A DNA stretch of 64,000 nt from an uncultured Flavobacteriaceae bacterium (GTDB lineage: Bacteria > Bacteroidota > Bacteroidia > Flavobacteriales > Flavobacteriaceae), in assembly GCA_947501845.1 (NCBI GenBank), contig CANMXP010000003.1, positions 334,912 through 398,911 on the forward strand, given 5' to 3'. Position 1 is the first letter of the stretch. Every line of letters begins with the position of its first letter. Below the pieces are notes generated by a model. That model did no database searches. It had not been told where the DNA came from and saw only the letters and a list, made by a program, of their open reading frames with translations. A program made the translations under genes and the position numbers. Below are positions 36,887 through 45,127 of this stretch, in pieces.

Positions 36887-38254
36887 ATGTCAAATTTATC
36901 AAGACGGTCTTTTTTGAAATCCGCATCAGTGGCTTCAGCTGGAGTATTAATAATACCTAGTTTATTAAGCTTTTCACCTAATAGCAAATTAAATATAGCT
37001 GTTATTGGTGTTGGGCATAGAGCGGGATATAATATGAGGCAAGTAGCAAAAGGAAACAATATTGTGGCTTTATGCGATGTTGATGATAATTTTTTGCAAA
37101 AGGCAGCTAAGTCATTTCCCAATGCTAAGACATTTAAAGATTTTAGGGTCATGTTGGATAAGGTGGCCAATGAAATTGATGCAGTGGTTATCTCGACTCC
37201 AGATCATACGCATTTTCCAGCAACAATGGCAGCTATGCAATTGGGTAAACATGTATTCGTAGAAAAACCATTGGCACATAATATATGGGAACTACGTACT
37301 TTAAAAAAAGCTGCTAAGTACTATAAAATCGTATCTCAAATGGGGAACCAGGGGCACACAACTCATGGTATTCGCTTAGTAAAAGAATGGTATGATACTG
37401 GTGTTTTAGGAGATGTTAAAGAAGTTCATGCATGGCGTGGTGTAAATACATTTAGACCAGGCTATTATTTTACCAAGCCAGCTAGTTTTCCTCCTCCTAA
37501 AAATTCTACTCCAAATAATTTAGATTGGGACTTATGGCAGGGACCAGTAACGGAAAGACCCTTTAATAAAGCCTATGCTCCAAAATCTTGGCGTGGTTTT
37601 TATGATTACGGAAGTGGTCAGTTAGGTGATTGGGCTTGTCATACTATGGATGCGCCTTATTGGGCATTAAATTTGGGGCAACCCACCAAAGTAAAAGGAG
37701 AAATACCTGAAGGCAGTTTTAATGATCGAAATTTTATGCCGGATTCTTCTACGGTTACTTATAAATTTCCTAAACGGGGGACGAAACCCTCTGTAACTTT
37801 AAAATGGCACGAAGGTTTTAGTGCTCCCAATATTAAAATAAGACCAGAATGGGGTGCTAGTAAGTTGCCTGCAAATGGCGGTATGATTATGATTGGAAGC
37901 AAAAATACACTTATTACAGGTGCCAGACCAGAGCAACCAAAATTGTTGGTTCCTGAAGAAGAATGGCAGACATTTTTAGCAAATGCGCCAGAGCAAACCA
38001 TTCCTAGAATTGAAGAAAATAATCCACATAAAGAATGGATAGATGCTATAAAAAATGAAACATTGCCAGGGTCTAATTTTGATTATGCAGCAGATTTGAC
38101 CGAAATGGCTCTTGTAGGTGTTATTGCACAGCGTTTTGGTGGTACTGTACGATATGATGCGAAAAAAATGAAGATAAAAAATCGTAAAGAATTAAATGCA
38201 TACATTAAAGAACCAGTAAGAGATGGCTGGGCTTATGGGGAGAATCTTTGGTAA
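36887..38254 (+). CDS. Gfo/Idh/MocA family oxidoreductase, Tat-exported
   Basis: The 455-residue protein has a Tat signal (NLSRRSFLKSASVASAGVLI). The Rossmann motif is LNIAVIGVGHRAGYNMRQVA near 33, VFVEKPLAHNIWELRTL carries the EKP motif near 124, and QMGNQGHTTHGIRLVKEWYD follows. The His/Trp-rich region LGDWACHTMDAPYWALNLG near 248 resembles the periplasmic glycoside oxidoreductase branch also seen at 17853-19199. It is the last gene of the rightward operon and ends before a strong terminator. Confidence 0.9.
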   Translation: MSNLSRRSFLKSASVASAGVLIIPSLLSFSPNSKLNIAVIGVGHRAGYNMRQVAKGNNIVALCDVDDNFLQKAAKSFPNAKTFKDFRVMLDKVANEIDAVVISTPDHTHFPATMAAMQLGKHVFVEKPLAHNIWELRTLKKAAKYYKIVSQMGNQGHTTHGIRLVKEWYDTGVLGDVKEVHAWRGVNTFRPGYYFTKPASFPPPKNSTPNNLDWDLWQGPVTERPFNKAYAPKSWRGFYDYGSGQLGDWACHTMDAPYWALNLGQPTKVKGEIPEGSFNDRNFMPDSSTVTYKFPKRGTKPSVTLKWHEGFSAPNIKIRPEWGASKLPANGGMIMIGSKNTLITGARPEQPKLLVPEEEWQTFLANAPEQTIPRIEENNPHKEWIDAIKNETLPGSNFDYAADLTEMALVGVIAQRFGGTVRYDAKKMKIKNRKELNAYIKEPVRDGWAYGENLW

Positions 38255-38310
38255 AGGACATTATAGAAAACTTTGCGTTTCTTTAAGTTTACAATAAACG
38301 CTTCATAAAA

Positions 38311-38356
38311 AATAAAACAGGTATCACTCTAGATTTAGAGTGATACCTGTTTTATT
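38311..38356. terminator. Strong bidirectional-type terminator
   Basis: A near-perfect stem of about 20 bp has one arm from AATAAAACAGGTATCACTCT (38311-38330), the other at 38337-38356, and a six-base loop GATTTA-type centre. It lies 57 bases after the oxidoreductase gene and separates the sugar region from the arginine operon. Confidence 0.85.
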
Positions 38357-38509
38357 AGTTGACATTAGTCTTTTTGTACTTTCAAAAAGAAGTGTTAAAA
38401 ACTGAATATTTAAAAACAAAACCATTGTTATTCTAGGAAATTAATAATTTTCAGTAAATAGTTGTTGTTTTCCTCTAGGTTTTTAAAAATAAAGTTTTAG
38501 CTTTACAGC

Positions 38510-38578
38510 ATGAAAAATCTAAAAAATAAAATACGTTGCTCTGTTCCCAGTTTGCCCGCACGCCGTCGCTGCATATAG
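38510..38578 (+). CDS. Candidate arginine leader peptide 1
   Basis: This 22-codon frame starts MKNLKNKIRCSV and ends PSLPARRRCI before TAG. Three consecutive Arg codons (CGC CGT CGC) lie three codons before the stop codon, in DNA otherwise poor in G and C. The RNA can fold AGTTTGC (38549-38555) with GCAAACT (38591-38597), followed by a T-rich run (38607-38619), a possible terminator whose loop contains the Arg codons. It lies 291 bases before the first arginine gene. Confidence 0.55.
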   Translation: MKNLKNKIRCSVPSLPARRRCI

Positions 38579-38686
38579 TCTTTCTTGTCCGCAAACTCAA
38601 AACGTAATTTTAATTTTTTCATAGTGTCTAAAACATATTTCATAGTATTTCAAAATTCAGTTAATTTCTTAGTTAACACATATATT

Positions 38687-38716
38687 ATGCGCCGTATTTT
38701 TCCGCGTCGCCCGTAA
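38687..38716 (+). CDS. Candidate arginine leader peptide 2
   Basis: The nine-codon frame MRRIFPRRP has four Arg (CGC, CGT, CGT, CGC) and lies 84 bases before the arg operon. Its stop codon sits in the loop of a small hairpin (CGCCC-GTAA-GGGTG, 38708-38721). Downstream, TTTGAACT (38732-38739) can pair either with AGTTCA (38750-38755) or with AGTTCAAA (38774-38781), which gives two exclusive states. This is an attenuator-like layout, although no clear T-tract follows, so control of translation is as likely as termination. Confidence 0.65.
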   Translation: MRRIFPRRP

Positions 38717-38800
38717 GGGTGTACTTCTATTTTTGAACTAGGTGAGTCCAGTTCAGCAATCAAAAAAGGTTAAAGTTCAAATTAAAATAGATCCAAATAA

Positions 38801-39418
38801 ATGGAGATTGTAATTGCTAATAAATCACATACTAAATACGCAGAAATTATCTGCGAAACCATTGCAGAGTCAGCAAAAGTTAGAGGTACTGGTATAGCTA
38901 AGCGTACACCAGAGTATGTTTCGACTAAAATGGAAAATGGAAATGCTGTTATTGCTTTAGATGGTGATGTATTTGCTGGTTTTTGTTATATAGAACTTTG
39001 GGGGCATGGCAAGTTTGTTGCTAATTCAGGTTTAATTGTACATCCAAATTATAGAGGCAAAGGCTTGGCTAAAAAGATAAAGCATAAAGTTTTTAAGCAT
39101 TCCAGAACAAAGTTTCCAGATGCCAAGGTGTTTAGTATTACAACAGGTTTAGCTGTTATGAAATTAAATAGTGATTTGGGGTATAAGCCCGTTACGTTTT
39201 CGGAGTTGACAGACGATCAAACATTTTGGGATGGTTGTCAAACCTGTCAGAATTATGATGTTTTAACACGTACCAATCGTAAAATGTGTTTATGTACAGG
39301 CATGTTATATGATGGAGAGGCAAAAGAAAAAAAAGAATCAAAAAAAATAAAAGAAAAGGTTTTTAAAAGATTGAAACACATCAAAGAAACCATGTTTTTA
39401 AAAAAAGTTAAAAAATGA
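38801..39418 (+). CDS. GNAT family N-acetyltransferase, probable first enzyme of arginine synthesis
   Basis: The protein has 205 residues with a GNAT acetyl-CoA fold: VANSGLIVHPNYRGKGLAKKI (about 78-98) holds the pyrophosphate-binding R-G-K-G-L-A loop. After the fold comes an unusual Cys cluster (DGCQTCQNYDVL and NRKMCLCTGM, about 145-168) that could bind metal, and a Lys-rich tail. As first gene of the arg operon, overlapping argG by four bases, it probably acylates glutamate in place of the classical ArgA or ArgJ. Donor (acetyl- or succinyl-CoA) is open. Confidence 0.8.
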   Translation: MEIVIANKSHTKYAEIICETIAESAKVRGTGIAKRTPEYVSTKMENGNAVIALDGDVFAGFCYIELWGHGKFVANSGLIVHPNYRGKGLAKKIKHKVFKHSRTKFPDAKVFSITTGLAVMKLNSDLGYKPVTFSELTDDQTFWDGCQTCQNYDVLTRTNRKMCLCTGMLYDGEAKEKKESKKIKEKVFKRLKHIKETMFLKKVKK

Positions 39419-40590
39419 AGAAATTAGTAATAGCATATAGTGGCGGATTAGATACATCGTATTGTGCAGTTAGTTTATCTAAAGAATATGATGTTCATGC
39501 TGTAAGCGTAAACACAGGTGGATTTACAAAAGAAGAAATCGAGCATATAGAAAGTAACGCTTATAAGATGGGTGTTTCTACGTATAAAAATATAGATGCC
39601 ATTGCTACATTTTATCAAAAAGTAGTGAAGTATTTAATTTATGGGAATGTTTTAAAGAACAATACTTATCCCCTATCTGTAAGTGCAGAAAGAATTATTC
39701 AAGCTATAGAGATTGTAGAATATGCGAAAAGTATCGGAGCAGGGTACATTGCTCATGGTAGTACTGGAGCAGGGAATGATCAGGTGAGATTCGATATGAT
39801 TTTTCAAACTTTGGCTCCAGAGATTGAAATCATTACGCCTATCAGAGATCAAAAGTTAACCAGACAAGAGGAAATAGATTATTTAAAATCTAATGGTATA
39901 GATATGTCTTGGGAAAAAGCACAATACTCCATTAACAAGGGACTTTGGGGAACTAGTGTTGGGGGATCTGAAACGCTAGCATCTGAAAAACCATTACCAA
40001 GTGAAGCCTATCCATCACAATTGGAGAAAGAAGGAGAAGAAAAAGTAACACTTACATTTAAAAATGGAGAGTTTGTAGCCTTGAATGGTCAGGAAAATGC
40101 GCCAGAAGTTAATATTGAACTATTAAATGATATCGCTTCGGCATATGCTATAGGAAGAGATATTCATGTTGGTGATACCATTGTTGGTATAAAAGGACGT
40201 GTTGGTTTTGAAGCAGCAGCAGCTTTAATTACTGTAAAAGCACACCATTTATTAGAAAAACACACACTTACCAAATGGCAGCTTCAACATAAAGAATATT
40301 TGTCAAGTTTTTATGGCATGCATTTACATGAAGGTCAGTATTTAGATCCAGTAATGAGAAACATCGAAGCCTTTTTGCAAAGTAGCCAAGAGCAAGTAAG
40401 TGGTGATGTAACAGTGACATTAAAGCCATATCATTTCTCATTAGATGGTATTGTATCAGAACATGATTTAATGAATGCTAAGTTTGGAAGTTATGGAGAA
40501 GTCAATAAAGGATGGACGGCAGATGAAGCTAAAGGGTTTATTAAAATCATAGGAAATCAGAATAAAATATATCAACAAGTAAATTCTTAA
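39415..40590 (+). CDS. argG: Argininosuccinate synthase
   Basis: ArgG joins citrulline and aspartate with ATP to argininosuccinate (EC 6.3.4.5). The 391-residue protein has the PP-loop AYSGGLDTSYCAVSL at the N-terminus, the family stretch AHGSTGAGNDQVRFDM near 115, and SINKGLWGTSVGGSETL near 175. ATG overlaps the stop of the GNAT gene (ATGA), so the two are translationally coupled. argC starts three bases after its stop codon. Confidence 0.96.
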   Translation: MKKLVIAYSGGLDTSYCAVSLSKEYDVHAVSVNTGGFTKEEIEHIESNAYKMGVSTYKNIDAIATFYQKVVKYLIYGNVLKNNTYPLSVSAERIIQAIEIVEYAKSIGAGYIAHGSTGAGNDQVRFDMIFQTLAPEIEIITPIRDQKLTRQEEIDYLKSNGIDMSWEKAQYSINKGLWGTSVGGSETLASEKPLPSEAYPSQLEKEGEEKVTLTFKNGEFVALNGQENAPEVNIELLNDIASAYAIGRDIHVGDTIVGIKGRVGFEAAAALITVKAHHLLEKHTLTKWQLQHKEYLSSFYGMHLHEGQYLDPVMRNIEAFLQSSQEQVSGDVTVTLKPYHFSLDGIVSEHDLMNAKFGSYGEVNKGWTADEAKGFIKIIGNQNKIYQQVNS

Positions 40591-40593
40591 ATT

Positions 40594-41571
40594 ATGATTG
40601 AAGTTGGCATTATAGGAGGTGCGGGTTATACAGCTGGAGAGTTAATTAGACTGCTAATTAATCATCCAGAAACAAATATTAATTTTGTTTTCAGTACCTC
40701 TAACGCGGGTAATAAAATTAGTTATATCCATCAAGATTTAGTAGGGTCTTTAGATTTAAAATTTACAGATACCATTAACCCAGATGTGGATGTGTTATTT
40801 CTGTGTTTAGGTCATGGTAATTCTGTAAAGTTTTTAGAAAACAACGCGTTTTCAGATAAAACTAAGATTATTGATTTAGGAAATGATTTCAGATTAGAAA
40901 AAGATAAGGTTTTTAATGGTAAAAACTTTGTGTATGGTTTACCAGAATTGCAAAAAGAAGCTGTTAAATCTGCTCACTATATAGCAAACCCAGGGTGTTT
41001 TGCAACAGCCATTCAATTAGGATTGTTACCCTTGGCTGATAAGAATTTATTAAATAACGATGTGCATGTTAATGCCGTTACTGGAGCTACTGGAGCGGGT
41101 ACGTCGCTATCGGCAACAACGCATTATACGTGGAGAGATAACAATTTTTCTTATTACAAGCCTTTTACACATCAACATTTAGGAGAAATTAATCAGTCTG
41201 TAAAGCAATTGCAAAATAATTTTTCATCAGAGATTTTGTTTATGCCTAATAGAGGCAATTTTTCAAGAGGAATTTTCGCAACCCTTTACACAGATTTTGA
41301 AGGTACAGTTGAAGAAGCCATCAACATATATGAAGCCTTTTATAAAGAGGCCAAATTTACTTTTGTTTCAGATAAAACTATACATTTAAAACAAGTAGTA
41401 AATACTAATAAATGTATCATACATTTGCATAAACACAATGATAAACTATTAATTACCAGTGTGATTGATAATTTGTTAAAAGGAGCATCTGGTCAAGCTA
41501 TTCAAAATATGAATTTGATGTTTGGATTAGAAGAAACAATGGGGCTGCAGTTGAAGGGGACTTATTTTTAA
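40594..41571 (+). CDS. argC: N-acetyl-gamma-glutamyl-phosphate reductase
   Basis: ArgC reduces the acyl-glutamyl phosphate to the semialdehyde with NADPH (EC 1.2.1.38). The 325-residue protein shows GIIGGAGYTAGELIRLL at the start (nucleotide binding), the catalytic Cys in YIANPGCFATAIQLGL near 130, and FTPFTHQHLGEI-like YKPFTHQHLGEINQSV near 188 with the active-site His. It is shorter at the C-terminus than some relatives but within family range. Substrate may be acetylated or succinylated. Confidence 0.95.
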   Translation: MIEVGIIGGAGYTAGELIRLLINHPETNINFVFSTSNAGNKISYIHQDLVGSLDLKFTDTINPDVDVLFLCLGHGNSVKFLENNAFSDKTKIIDLGNDFRLEKDKVFNGKNFVYGLPELQKEAVKSAHYIANPGCFATAIQLGLLPLADKNLLNNDVHVNAVTGATGAGTSLSATTHYTWRDNNFSYYKPFTHQHLGEINQSVKQLQNNFSSEILFMPNRGNFSRGIFATLYTDFEGTVEEAINIYEAFYKEAKFTFVSDKTIHLKQVVNTNKCIIHLHKHNDKLLITSVIDNLLKGASGQAIQNMNLMFGLEETMGLQLKGTYF

Positions 41572-41820
41572 TCCCCTCCTAACCTCCCCAAAGGAGAGGG
41601 ATAGTTTGCGGATAAAAATTCTGTAGATCTGAATGAAAAAAGTTTGAGTGAGTGCCCCTTCGGAAGGGTAAGGGGGAAGATATAGAGCAAGAGTGGTGCG
41701 TTAGGGATAGTAGAGGAAAGCCCACAGCGATAGCGAGGACTTGTAACGGATAGCCCGACCCTTGTGGTAACGCCAAGAAAATAATAACACTTCCCGGAGG
41801 GAATGATGAAAAAAAGAGAA
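41572..41820. repeat. Repeat-rich intergenic region between argC and proC
   Basis: The 253-base gap inside the operon holds no gene. It begins with CCCCTCCTAACCTCCCC followed by AAAGGAGAGGG (41573-41600), a repeat family common in flavobacteria with a second copy in opposite orientation inside the RHS gene at 63776-63804. CCCCTTCGGAAGGG (41655-41668) and TTCCCGGAGGGAA (41792-41804) are further palindromic segments. Confidence 0.6.
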
Positions 41821-41824
41821 TAAA

Positions 41825-42619
41825 ATGAAAATAGCTATCATAGGAACAGGAAATTTAGGAAGTTCAATTGCTAAAGGACTTATAAAAAACAAATCATTTA
41901 CATCGTTGTATCTAAGTGATAAAAACACATCGGCGGTAAACGCTTTCGAAGACGAAGATTATGTTACAATTACGAGTAACAACGTTAAGGCAGTTGAAGC
42001 ATCAGATATCGTTCTTTTTGCATTGCAGCCTAGACATATTGAAGGTGTATTAAAAGCTGTTGCGCCTAGTATAAAAGCTAGTCATGTTGTCCTTTCGGTA
42101 GCTGCAGGTTTCGAGATTTCTAGAATAGAAAGCATTATTGGTAGCGATAAAAATATTATTCGTGTTATGCCAAATACCGCCATATCAATAGGGAAATCTA
42201 TGACATGCCTTTCGGCAAACGATAAAGGAGAGGAGAAAATTGAATTGGCAAAAGAGATATTTAATCAGTTAGGGACTACCATGGTTATTCCAGAGGAACA
42301 ATTACAGGCAGCAACAGTTATTTGTGCTAGTGGGATCGCATTTTGGATGCGTTTGGTACGTGCTACAACTCAAGGCGCTATTCAATTAGGCTTTGAAGCT
42401 CATGAAGCCCATGATTTGGCAGTTCAAACTTGTTTTGGTTCGGCCAGTTTATTGATTGAATCGGGGAGGCATCCAGAACAGGAAATAGATCGTGTAACAA
42501 CACCTAGCGGATGTACTATTGAAGGACTGAATGCTATGGAACACCAAGGTTTAAGCTCTGCTTTAATACAAGGTATTGTATCATCATTCGAAAAAATTAA
42601 CCAAATTAAAAAGAATTAA
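41825..42619 (+). CDS. proC: Pyrroline-5-carboxylate reductase
   Basis: ProC reduces pyrroline-5-carboxylate to proline with NAD(P)H (EC 1.5.1.2). At 264 residues it has the N-terminal dinucleotide motif IAIIGTGNLGSSIAKGL, VLSVAAGFEISRIE near 92, RVMPNTAISIGKSM near 113, and the signature VTTPSGCTIEGLNAMEHQGL near 222. It lies one base before argD. Confidence 0.95.
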   Translation: MKIAIIGTGNLGSSIAKGLIKNKSFTSLYLSDKNTSAVNAFEDEDYVTITSNNVKAVEASDIVLFALQPRHIEGVLKAVAPSIKASHVVLSVAAGFEISRIESIIGSDKNIIRVMPNTAISIGKSMTCLSANDKGEEKIELAKEIFNQLGTTMVIPEEQLQAATVICASGIAFWMRLVRATTQGAIQLGFEAHEAHDLAVQTCFGSASLLIESGRHPEQEIDRVTTPSGCTIEGLNAMEHQGLSSALIQGIVSSFEKINQIKKN

Positions 42620-42620
42620 A

Positions 42621-43766
42621 ATGCCATTATTTGACGTTTACCCACTATATAATGTGACTCCTGTTTCTGGGAAGGACATACTCGTTTACGATAACGAAGG
42701 AACGGAATATTTGGATCTTTATGGAGGTCATGCCGTGATTTCTATTGGACATGCACATCCCAATTATGTTGAAGCAATTACCAATCAAGTTAATACATTA
42801 GGGTTTTATTCTAATGCGATTCAAAACCCATTGCAAAAACAACTGGCAGATAAAATTGAAGTATTATCTGGGTGTAAAGATTATGAATTGTTTTTATGTA
42901 ACTCGGGAGCGGAAGCAAATGAAAATGCTTTAAAATTAGCGTCCTTTAAAACAGGGAAAAAACGCGTTTTAGCGTTTAGTAATGGGTTTCATGGACGTAC
43001 ATCGGCAGCAGTAGCAGCAACCGATAACAAAAATATTATCGCGCCAATAAATGCACAACAAGCTGTAACGATTTTGCCTTTAAATGATGTTGAAGGGGTT
43101 AAGAGAGAATTAGAAAAAGGTGATGTTTGTGCTGTAATTGTTGAGTTTATACAAGGTGTTGGCGGGTTAGATCAAGGAACTACGGAATTTTTCGAACAAG
43201 TAGATGCACTTTGTAAAGCTAATAATACCATGTTTATCGCAGATGAAATTCAATGTGGTTATGGTCGATCGGGAAAGTTCTTTGCATTTCAGCATTATAA
43301 AGTAACCCCAGATATTATATCTCTAGCAAAGGGAATGGGAAATGGTTTTCCAATAGGCGGGATATTAATTCATCCAGATATAGAATCTAAATATGGGATG
43401 TTAGGAACAACCTTTGGAGGGAATCATTTAGCATGTGCAGCAGGTTTAGCCGTTTTAAATACGATTGAAGAAGAAAAGCTCATTGAAAATACAAATGATA
43501 TTTCGGAGTATTTTATTGGAATAGCGAAAACAATTCCGCAGATAAAGAATATAAAAGGAAGAGGATTGATGTTAGGTTTAGAATTCGATTTTGAAGTTGG
43601 AGACTTACGTAAAGAATTAATTTATAACTATAAGATATTTACGGGTGGTGCATCCAACAATAAATTGTTAAGAATATTACCGCCATTAACCATAAAGAAA
43701 GAACACGTAGACCAATTTTTTGACGCTCTTACTAAGGTTTTGACAGAAATAAAAGAAACAGTTTAA
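42621..43766 (+). CDS. argD: N-acyl-ornithine aminotransferase
   Basis: ArgD transaminates the acyl-glutamate semialdehyde to acyl-ornithine with PLP (EC 2.6.1.11 or the succinyl variant). The start at ATG 42621 (MPLFDVYPLYNVTPVSGKD) gives 381 residues and avoids the 44-base overlap with proC caused by the frame start at 42576. Features are LFLCNSGAEANENALKLAS near 93, FIADEIQCGYGRSGKFF near 211, and the PLP lysine in ISLAKGMGNGFPIGG near 240. Confidence 0.95.
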   Translation: MPLFDVYPLYNVTPVSGKDILVYDNEGTEYLDLYGGHAVISIGHAHPNYVEAITNQVNTLGFYSNAIQNPLQKQLADKIEVLSGCKDYELFLCNSGAEANENALKLASFKTGKKRVLAFSNGFHGRTSAAVAATDNKNIIAPINAQQAVTILPLNDVEGVKRELEKGDVCAVIVEFIQGVGGLDQGTTEFFEQVDALCKANNTMFIADEIQCGYGRSGKFFAFQHYKVTPDIISLAKGMGNGFPIGGILIHPDIESKYGMLGTTFGGNHLACAAGLAVLNTIEEEKLIENTNDISEYFIGIAKTIPQIKNIKGRGLMLGLEFDFEVGDLRKELIYNYKIFTGGASNNKLLRILPPLTIKKEHVDQFFDALTKVLTEIKETV

Positions 43767-43931
43767 ATTATATATTATGAGATGCCTCAATCGTGCCTCG
43801 TTTCGACTCCGCTCAACGAACGCATTTCGACATGACAAAGCAATATTAATTGTAGCATGTCATTTCGACCAAAGGAGAAATCTCACGAGACTTTAGAGAT
43901 GACGTGGGACTGAACACTGAAAATTTAAAAA
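43767..43931. repeat. Repeat-containing gap between argD and proA
   Basis: The gap holds two elements of families frequent in flavobacterial intergenic DNA: TTTCGACTCCGCTCAACGAA (43801-43820) and ATGTCATTTCGACC followed by AAAGGAGAAATCTC (43857-43884). Short ATGACA/TGTCAT arms (43831, 43858) face each other. No gene is seen. Confidence 0.6.
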
Positions 43932-45125
43932 ATGAACACATTATTATCCATAGAAAAAAGAAATGCCGTACTACTTAAAATGGCAGTGCTTTTAGAGCAA
44001 GAACGAAACGCTATTATTGCGATTAATAAAACGGATTTAGAAGCTTATAACGGCGATGATATTTCTATGTATGATAGGCTAAAAGTGGATGATGCCAAGG
44101 TAGATGAAATGATCGCTTCGGTAACACATTTAGCATCTCAAGAAGACCCTGTAGGCGTTGAGCGCTTTAGTTTTAAACACGATAATGGAATGCAGGTTTA
44201 TAATAAAACGGCATCATTTGGAACCGTGTTGATTATTTATGAATCTAGACCAGATGTGACCGTAGAAGCAGCTGGTATTGCTTTTAAATCTGGTAATAAA
44301 ATATTACTAAAAGGAGGTAAAGAGTCACTAAAATCAAATTTAAAAATTGTTGAGTTGTGGCACGAAGCTTTAAAAGAAAATGAAGCATCGACAGACTGGA
44401 TGGAGTATTTACAATTCAACAGAACAGAAACACAAGCTTTTTTAGAGAAACCAACGCAGAAAGTTGATTTAATTGTACCACGTGGTGGTGAACGTTTAAT
44501 AGCGTTTGTAAAACAATATGCTACTTGTCCAGTAATTATTAGTGGTCGTGGTAATAACTTTGTATATGTGCATAAAGAAGCCAATTTAGATATAGCTATG
44601 GATGTGATTCTCAATGGTAAATCAAAAATATCGGCCTGTAATGCTATTGATAAAGTTTTAATTGATAAAGACCTTCCTAATAAAGAAGCATTCATTAAAA
44701 ACTTAATTTCTAAATTAAAAGCGTCTGATATCCAAATATTAGGAGATGAAGCAACATGTCAGTTTGATGAAATTGAAGCGTTTGAATCTGATGATATTTG
44801 GTATGAAGAATTTTTAGATTATAAGATTGTTGTTGGAGAAATAACATCGAATGCCGACACTATTGCCAAAATAAATAAATATTCAGGAGGACATTCATCA
44901 GTTATTGTTACAAGTAATGAAGCCGAAGCGAAATTGTTTATGGAGAATGTAGATACAGCTGCGGTATACCACAATGCATCCTCACGTTTTACAGATGGCG
45001 GACAACTAGGTTTAGGTGGTGAATTAGCCATTAGTACAGATAAATTACATCAAAGAGGGCCTATAGGCTTACAGCATTTGGTGACTAATAAATGGTACGT
45101 TCATGGCAATGGGCAAATAAGATAA
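43932..45125 (+). CDS. proA: Glutamate-5-semialdehyde dehydrogenase (gamma-glutamyl phosphate reductase)
   Basis: ProA reduces glutamyl-5-phosphate to the semialdehyde with NADPH, the second step of proline synthesis (EC 1.2.1.41). The 397-residue protein shows IYESRPDVTVEAAGIAFKSG near 100, LIVPRGGERLIAFV near 180, the likely catalytic Cys in KSKISACNAIDKVLID near 233, and HRGPIGLQHLVTNKWYVHG-like HQRGPIGLQHLVTNKW near the C-terminus. Its stop codon is two bases before proB. Confidence 0.95.
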   Translation: MNTLLSIEKRNAVLLKMAVLLEQERNAIIAINKTDLEAYNGDDISMYDRLKVDDAKVDEMIASVTHLASQEDPVGVERFSFKHDNGMQVYNKTASFGTVLIIYESRPDVTVEAAGIAFKSGNKILLKGGKESLKSNLKIVELWHEALKENEASTDWMEYLQFNRTETQAFLEKPTQKVDLIVPRGGERLIAFVKQYATCPVIISGRGNNFVYVHKEANLDIAMDVILNGKSKISACNAIDKVLIDKDLPNKEAFIKNLISKLKASDIQILGDEATCQFDEIEAFESDDIWYEEFLDYKIVVGEITSNADTIAKINKYSGGHSSVIVTSNEAEAKLFMENVDTAAVYHNASSRFTDGGQLGLGGELAISTDKLHQRGPIGLQHLVTNKWYVHGNGQIR

Positions 45126-45127
45126 CC

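Noticed and set aside
16632..38254. Classical polysaccharide utilisation locus
   Set aside because: No SusC/SusD pair and no recognisable glycoside hydrolase or lyase family is present; the 3-keto-glycoside interpretation fits better.
38503..38622. 39-codon minus-strand frame (starting MKKLKLRFEFADKKDYM) opposite arginine leader 1
   Set aside because: It has a plausible ATG and charged composition, but it exactly covers the leader and its hairpin on the other strand; the Arg run on that strand follows from the complementary codons. No promoter or homologous family was recognised, so the plus-strand leader is preferred.
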